Shown piece by piece: positions 5,992 through 8,332 of a DNA stretch of 8,332 nucleotides. The position numbers were made by a program, and so were the translations under genes. This DNA is from an uncultured Clostridium sp. (GTDB lineage Bacteria > Bacillota > Clostridia > TANB77 > CAG-508): contig CAMSQT010000043.1 of the NCBI GenBank assembly GCA_947062645.1, positions 1 to 8,332 on the forward strand, written 5' to 3'. The notes under the pieces were generated by a model. That model ran no database searches. It was given only the letters and a program-made list of their open reading frames with translations, and was not told the DNA's origin. Each line of letters opens with the position of its first letter. Positions within the stretch are counted from its first letter, which is position 1.

Positions 5992-6741
5992 ATGGATTTT
6001 ATACATTTTTTTGGAACAACGGGAAATAAAGAAGTGTTTTTCAATAAAATAAGATTTTCCGGAGGATTATATTTAAGTATAGAAAATACAAATCTAATAA
6101 TAGATCCAGGGATAAATACATTCTATAAATATATGGATAGTAACTATAAACAGAAGATAGATGGCATTATTTTATCGCATGTTCATATTGACCATTCAAA
6201 TGACTTAAATATATTTGTTGAGCTAATGACAAATGGAGGCAAGGAAAAGAGGGGAACGCTAATTGTACCAAATCAAGCAATAGAAGATAAAGTATTACAG
6301 CCATATTTGAGTGGATTTCCAGAAAAGACTTATACGTTAAAACAAAGTGAAAAATATAAAATTAAAAATATAGAAATAGAAGTAGCAATAGAACATCGTC
6401 ATGGTGTAGAAAATTATGGATTTATTATAAAAACAAGTAAAAATAATATTGGATTAATAACCGATACAGGATATTTTCCAGAACTTTTAACAGCTTATCA
6501 AAAATGTGATATATTAATAATAAATGTTCCATATAATATTAACACTAAGCCAAGTCCAAAGCATTTAGATGTGCTAGCAGTGGAAGAGCTTATAAATGCT
6601 ATACAGCCTAAAAAAGTAATATTAACACATTTTGGCGAGAATATTTTAGAAAGTAATCCGACTGTAATAGCAAAAGAGTTGAGCAAAAAATATCATACAA
6701 ATGTAATAGCAGCTAAAGATGATATGATTTTAGAAGTATAA
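5992..6741 (+). CDS. Metallo-beta-lactamase-fold hydrolase
   Basis: This 249-residue protein has all the metal-binding motifs of the metallo-beta-lactamase superfamily: LIIDPG (35-40), the H63-x-H65-x-D67-H68 motif, H137, D158 (in TDTG) and H213 (in LTHFG). H191 in the KHLD segment may take part too. The order and spacing resemble the group that includes phosphodiesterase and RNase Z-like enzymes, but nothing identifies the substrate. There is no signal peptide, so the enzyme is probably cytosolic with two metal ions. The start is supported by AGGAG (5979-5983) eight bases upstream. It is the first gene of a likely operon; the transglutaminase-like gene begins 62 bases after its stop with no terminator in between. 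Confidence 0.85.
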   Translation: MDFIHFFGTTGNKEVFFNKIRFSGGLYLSIENTNLIIDPGINTFYKYMDSNYKQKIDGIILSHVHIDHSNDLNIFVELMTNGGKEKRGTLIVPNQAIEDKVLQPYLSGFPEKTYTLKQSEKYKIKNIEIEVAIEHRHGVENYGFIIKTSKNNIGLITDTGYFPELLTAYQKCDILIINVPYNINTKPSPKHLDVLAVEELINAIQPKKVILTHFGENILESNPTVIAKELSKKYHTNVIAAKDDMILEV

Positions 6742-6742
6742 G

Positions 6743-6789
6743 ATTTAAGTTCACAATTTGTAATTTTAAGATTAGAGAAAAAACAATAA
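6743..6789 (+). pseudogene. Possible decayed ORF6N gene fragment or operator copy
   Basis: The intergenic stretch after the hydrolase gene reads, in frame to a stop at 6787, as DLSSQFVILRLEKKQ. This lines up with NLRSQFVTSSLERE of the ORF6N protein (residues 68-81), and the DNA aligns over about 42 bases without gaps, with many of the differences being transitions. The centre TCACAATTTGT is identical to the palindrome centre at 5232-5242, and the inverted repeat is preserved at 9 of 12 pairs (6745-6756 with 6758-6769). It may be a gene scrap or a regulator site. The similarity is short and could be chance. Confidence 0.35.
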
Positions 6790-6803
6790 AGGAAAGTAAT
6801 GAG

Positions 6804-7484
6804 ATGGAAAAAGATGGATTGTTAGTAGAACCAGAATTTGATAATTTAAATAAATATTTACAATCAGGAAAAAAAACGGAAATTACTAAAGAAATACAAA
6901 TAGCATCTAAGCAAATACCAGAAGGTCAAACAGATGGAATGACTGTAAGAAATATTTTAGTATGGATGAATGAAAATACTAAAAGGCTAAAAAATACAAA
7001 AGATAATAGAAAATTTAAAAGGACGGCAACAGAAATCTTAAAATCAAGAGAAAGAACGGGATGTTGTGATAGCAGTACTTTATTTACAGTATTAGCAAGA
7101 AGTAAACACATACCAACTATGCAAATTGTAACATTAGATAAACAATGGGCAAAGGATATGGAAAAAGGGGAGAGAAGAGGAGTATCAGGACATTATTTTG
7201 TAGGATGCTGTCTACAAAATAAACAAGGAGAATATGATTGGATATTAATAGATGCTGATAGAGAAGTTAGAGATATAAGAGAAATAGAATTCGGTAAATT
7301 AGATGCAGATAATAGAAATATAAAAAGGAATTTTTATGCTTTTGCTTATGTTGTAGACTATAGTGAAATAACAATAAATGGGGTAAGGATTAATTCAATA
7401 GAAGATATGGCAAAAATCCAAATTGAGGCTTACAATAGTTGTAATAAATTAGATTTTGAATGTGAGCCAAATAAGGAGAGATAA
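6804..7484 (+). CDS. Transglutaminase-like cysteine protease-fold protein
   Basis: The 226-residue protein shows a transglutaminase-like core (cysteine protease fold). The sequence TGCCDSSTLFTVLARSKHIP (residues 85-104) matches the G-x-C-x-x-x-(S/A)-x-L-x-x-x-x-R-x-x-x-I-P pattern with C88 as probable nucleophile. H130 in SGHYFV and D150 in WILIDAD would complete the triad. The N-terminal 80 residues are charged and helical. No signal peptide is found, so it acts inside the cell if translated from this start; substrates may be proteins or peptides and cannot be told from sequence. A weak AAAGGA site (6788-6793) precedes the ATG. The gene sits between the hydrolase and a deleted radical SAM gene, all in one direction, suggesting co-transcription. 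Confidence 0.75.
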   Translation: MEKDGLLVEPEFDNLNKYLQSGKKTEITKEIQIASKQIPEGQTDGMTVRNILVWMNENTKRLKNTKDNRKFKRTATEILKSRERTGCCDSSTLFTVLARSKHIPTMQIVTLDKQWAKDMEKGERRGVSGHYFVGCCLQNKQGEYDWILIDADREVRDIREIEFGKLDADNRNIKRNFYAFAYVVDYSEITINGVRINSIEDMAKIQIEAYNSCNKLDFECEPNKER

Positions 7485-7821
7485 TAAATGAAATAACAGA
7501 AAAACAAATAGAAGTAAAAGACTACCTAACAAAATCAAACTTACCAGCTAGTGATTATGTAATTAATCCATATATAGGGTGTACCAATGCTTGCAAATAC
7601 TGTTATGCAAGTTTCATGAAAAGATTACACGATGAAGGGATTTACACCATTTTATTTATGTCGTCAATTATGCCATATATTACAGATTTTAAAGAAATCA
7701 TAAAGGCAAACAAAGTTGGATAGATTTATCAAAGGAACTAGAGGTGTTTTGCCAGAATAACAATATAAAGTATAGTAACTTTTTTTATCATGAAGAATTG
7801 GTAAAAGAGAAATATATGTAG
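7484..7821 (+). pseudogene. Deleted radical SAM gene (spore photoproduct lyase-like, COG1533)
   Basis: Three pieces of one protein family remain. The N-terminal piece (7487-7624) encodes NEITEKQIEVKDYL, YVINPYIGCTNACKYCYAS and FMKR, with the C-x3-C-x2-C cluster-binding motif of radical SAM enzymes in the SPL-like type. It is fused directly to a middle piece (7625-about 7700, LHDEGIYTILFMSSIMPYITDFKEII) although the normal sequence between them is missing. The C-terminal piece (about 7705-7821, WIDLSKELEVFCQNNNIKY to FFYHEELVKEKYM) follows in another frame after a second deletion. The place of the expected start Met, before NEIT, is ATA at 7484, five bases after AAGGAG (7473-7478). An ordinary member would be about 280 residues, so well over half is lost. 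No CGG occurs here. The gene is not functional as it stands. Confidence 0.75.
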
Positions 7822-7834
7822 AAGGAGACAAAAA

Positions 7835-8332
7835 ATGAAAGTAAAGGATAAAATATGGCAAACAGGTGGAATAAAAAATGAAAAAGGAAGAATGATAAAC
7901 GAAGATGGTGTTATCAATTTTAAAGTGAAAACATACCAATATACTATTTTAATGGATGGAGCAAGTGGTTTAGGAAAAAATAATCAAATTAGTAAAAACT
8001 ATACTTCAGCAGAATGGTATGTAAAATTTATGTTACAAAAATTACAAGCTTTGTTTTTGGAAAGTCCAAAAAAATCAATTCCAGAGACGGTAAAGGAAGC
8101 AATTGAAGAAGCAACTAAAGAAATTAATAAATTTCAAAATAAAAATAATATCATTTTAGAAGAATATGAAAAGCCATCAGCATCTTTAATTATTTTAAGA
8201 GAAGATGGTGTAACAACAGAAATATATTCTTTAGGTGATGCAGAAGTGATAATAGGCTACAAAGAAGGAAAGATACAACAAGTTGAAAATCCAAATCAAA
8301 AAGCAGTGCAAACAAATGATAGTAAAGTACTA
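7835..8332 (+). CDS. PP2C-like protein phosphatase, 3' end beyond the window
   Basis: The frame is open from the ATG at 7835 to the window end, giving 166 residues of a longer protein. PP2C family motifs are in order: GRMINEDG (18-25, compare R-x-x-N-E-D), LMDGASGLG (39-47, compare VxDGxGG, the metal-binding Asp-Gly), PSASLIIL (114-121, compare GSTA) and YSLGDAEVII (131-140, compare VGDSRxY). These suggest a metal-dependent serine/threonine phosphatase; the last metal-binding aspartate motifs would be in the missing part. The spacing and the helical stretch at 57-105 fit the fold. AAGGAG (7822-7827) lies seven bases before the start, and the gene begins 13 bases after the end of the radical SAM remnant. 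The usual partner kinase, if there is one, is not in the window. Confidence 0.7.
   Translation, partial: MKVKDKIWQTGGIKNEKGRMINEDGVINFKVKTYQYTILMDGASGLGKNNQISKNYTSAEWYVKFMLQKLQALFLESPKKSIPETVKEAIEEATKEINKFQNKNNIILEEYEKPSASLIILREDGVTTEIYSLGDAEVIIGYKEGKIQQVENPNQKAVQTNDSKVL

Noticed and set aside
7664..7939. 91-codon open frame on the - strand near the radical SAM remnant
   Set aside because: It runs opposite a remnant and the start of the PP2C-like gene, is rich in Phe and Tyr from AT-rich DNA, and has no recognisable domain.

Overview
The window is AT-rich DNA from a spore-forming, low-GC Firmicute, most likely an anaerobic member of the Clostridia, perhaps a gut species. The evidence is a Veg-family gene, a SipL-type spore morphogenesis gene followed by yunB, the UPF0237/UPF0210 gene pair, strong AGGAGG-type ribosome binding sites and near-consensus housekeeping promoters. 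All genes lie on the + strand. The first 11 bases are leftover Illumina adapter, so this is probably the raw end of an assembled contig.

Layout. 1-267: adapter, an inverted repeat, four tandem 11-base repeats and a perfect sigma-A promoter. 268-564: veg, followed by a terminator. 614-775: two copies of a GTGCCTGTCCC-containing repeat and a possible sporulation promoter. 776-3038: sipL overlapping yunB. 3087-4725: an ACT-domain protein (UPF0237) and a UPF0210 protein as a two-gene operon ending in a terminator. 4781-4945: remnant of a GNAT acetyltransferase gene. 5022-5912: an ORF6N-domain protein with a phospholipase-D-like C-terminus and a 33-base perfect palindrome inside the gene. 5992-8332: a probable operon of a metallo-beta-lactamase-fold hydrolase, a transglutaminase-like protein, a deleted radical SAM gene (spore photoproduct lyase-like) and a PP2C-like phosphatase cut by the window end.

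The main observation concerns yunB. Its protein can be read end to end (239 residues) only if the ribosome moves forward one base three times, at 2604, 2725 and 2768. At each point the in-frame codon is CGG and the codon one base further on is glycine (GGA, GGA, GGT). By hand count there are 23 CGG triplets on the + strand of the window. These three are the only ones in frame with a coding sequence, although CGA, CGC and CGT are used normally. This would fit a genome where CGG has no decoding tRNA and is passed by a +1 shift onto GGN. Ordinary gene decay or base-calling error remain possible. Two other broken genes in the window (the GNAT and radical SAM remnants) are broken by deletion and show no CGG at the breaks, so they act as a local contrast.
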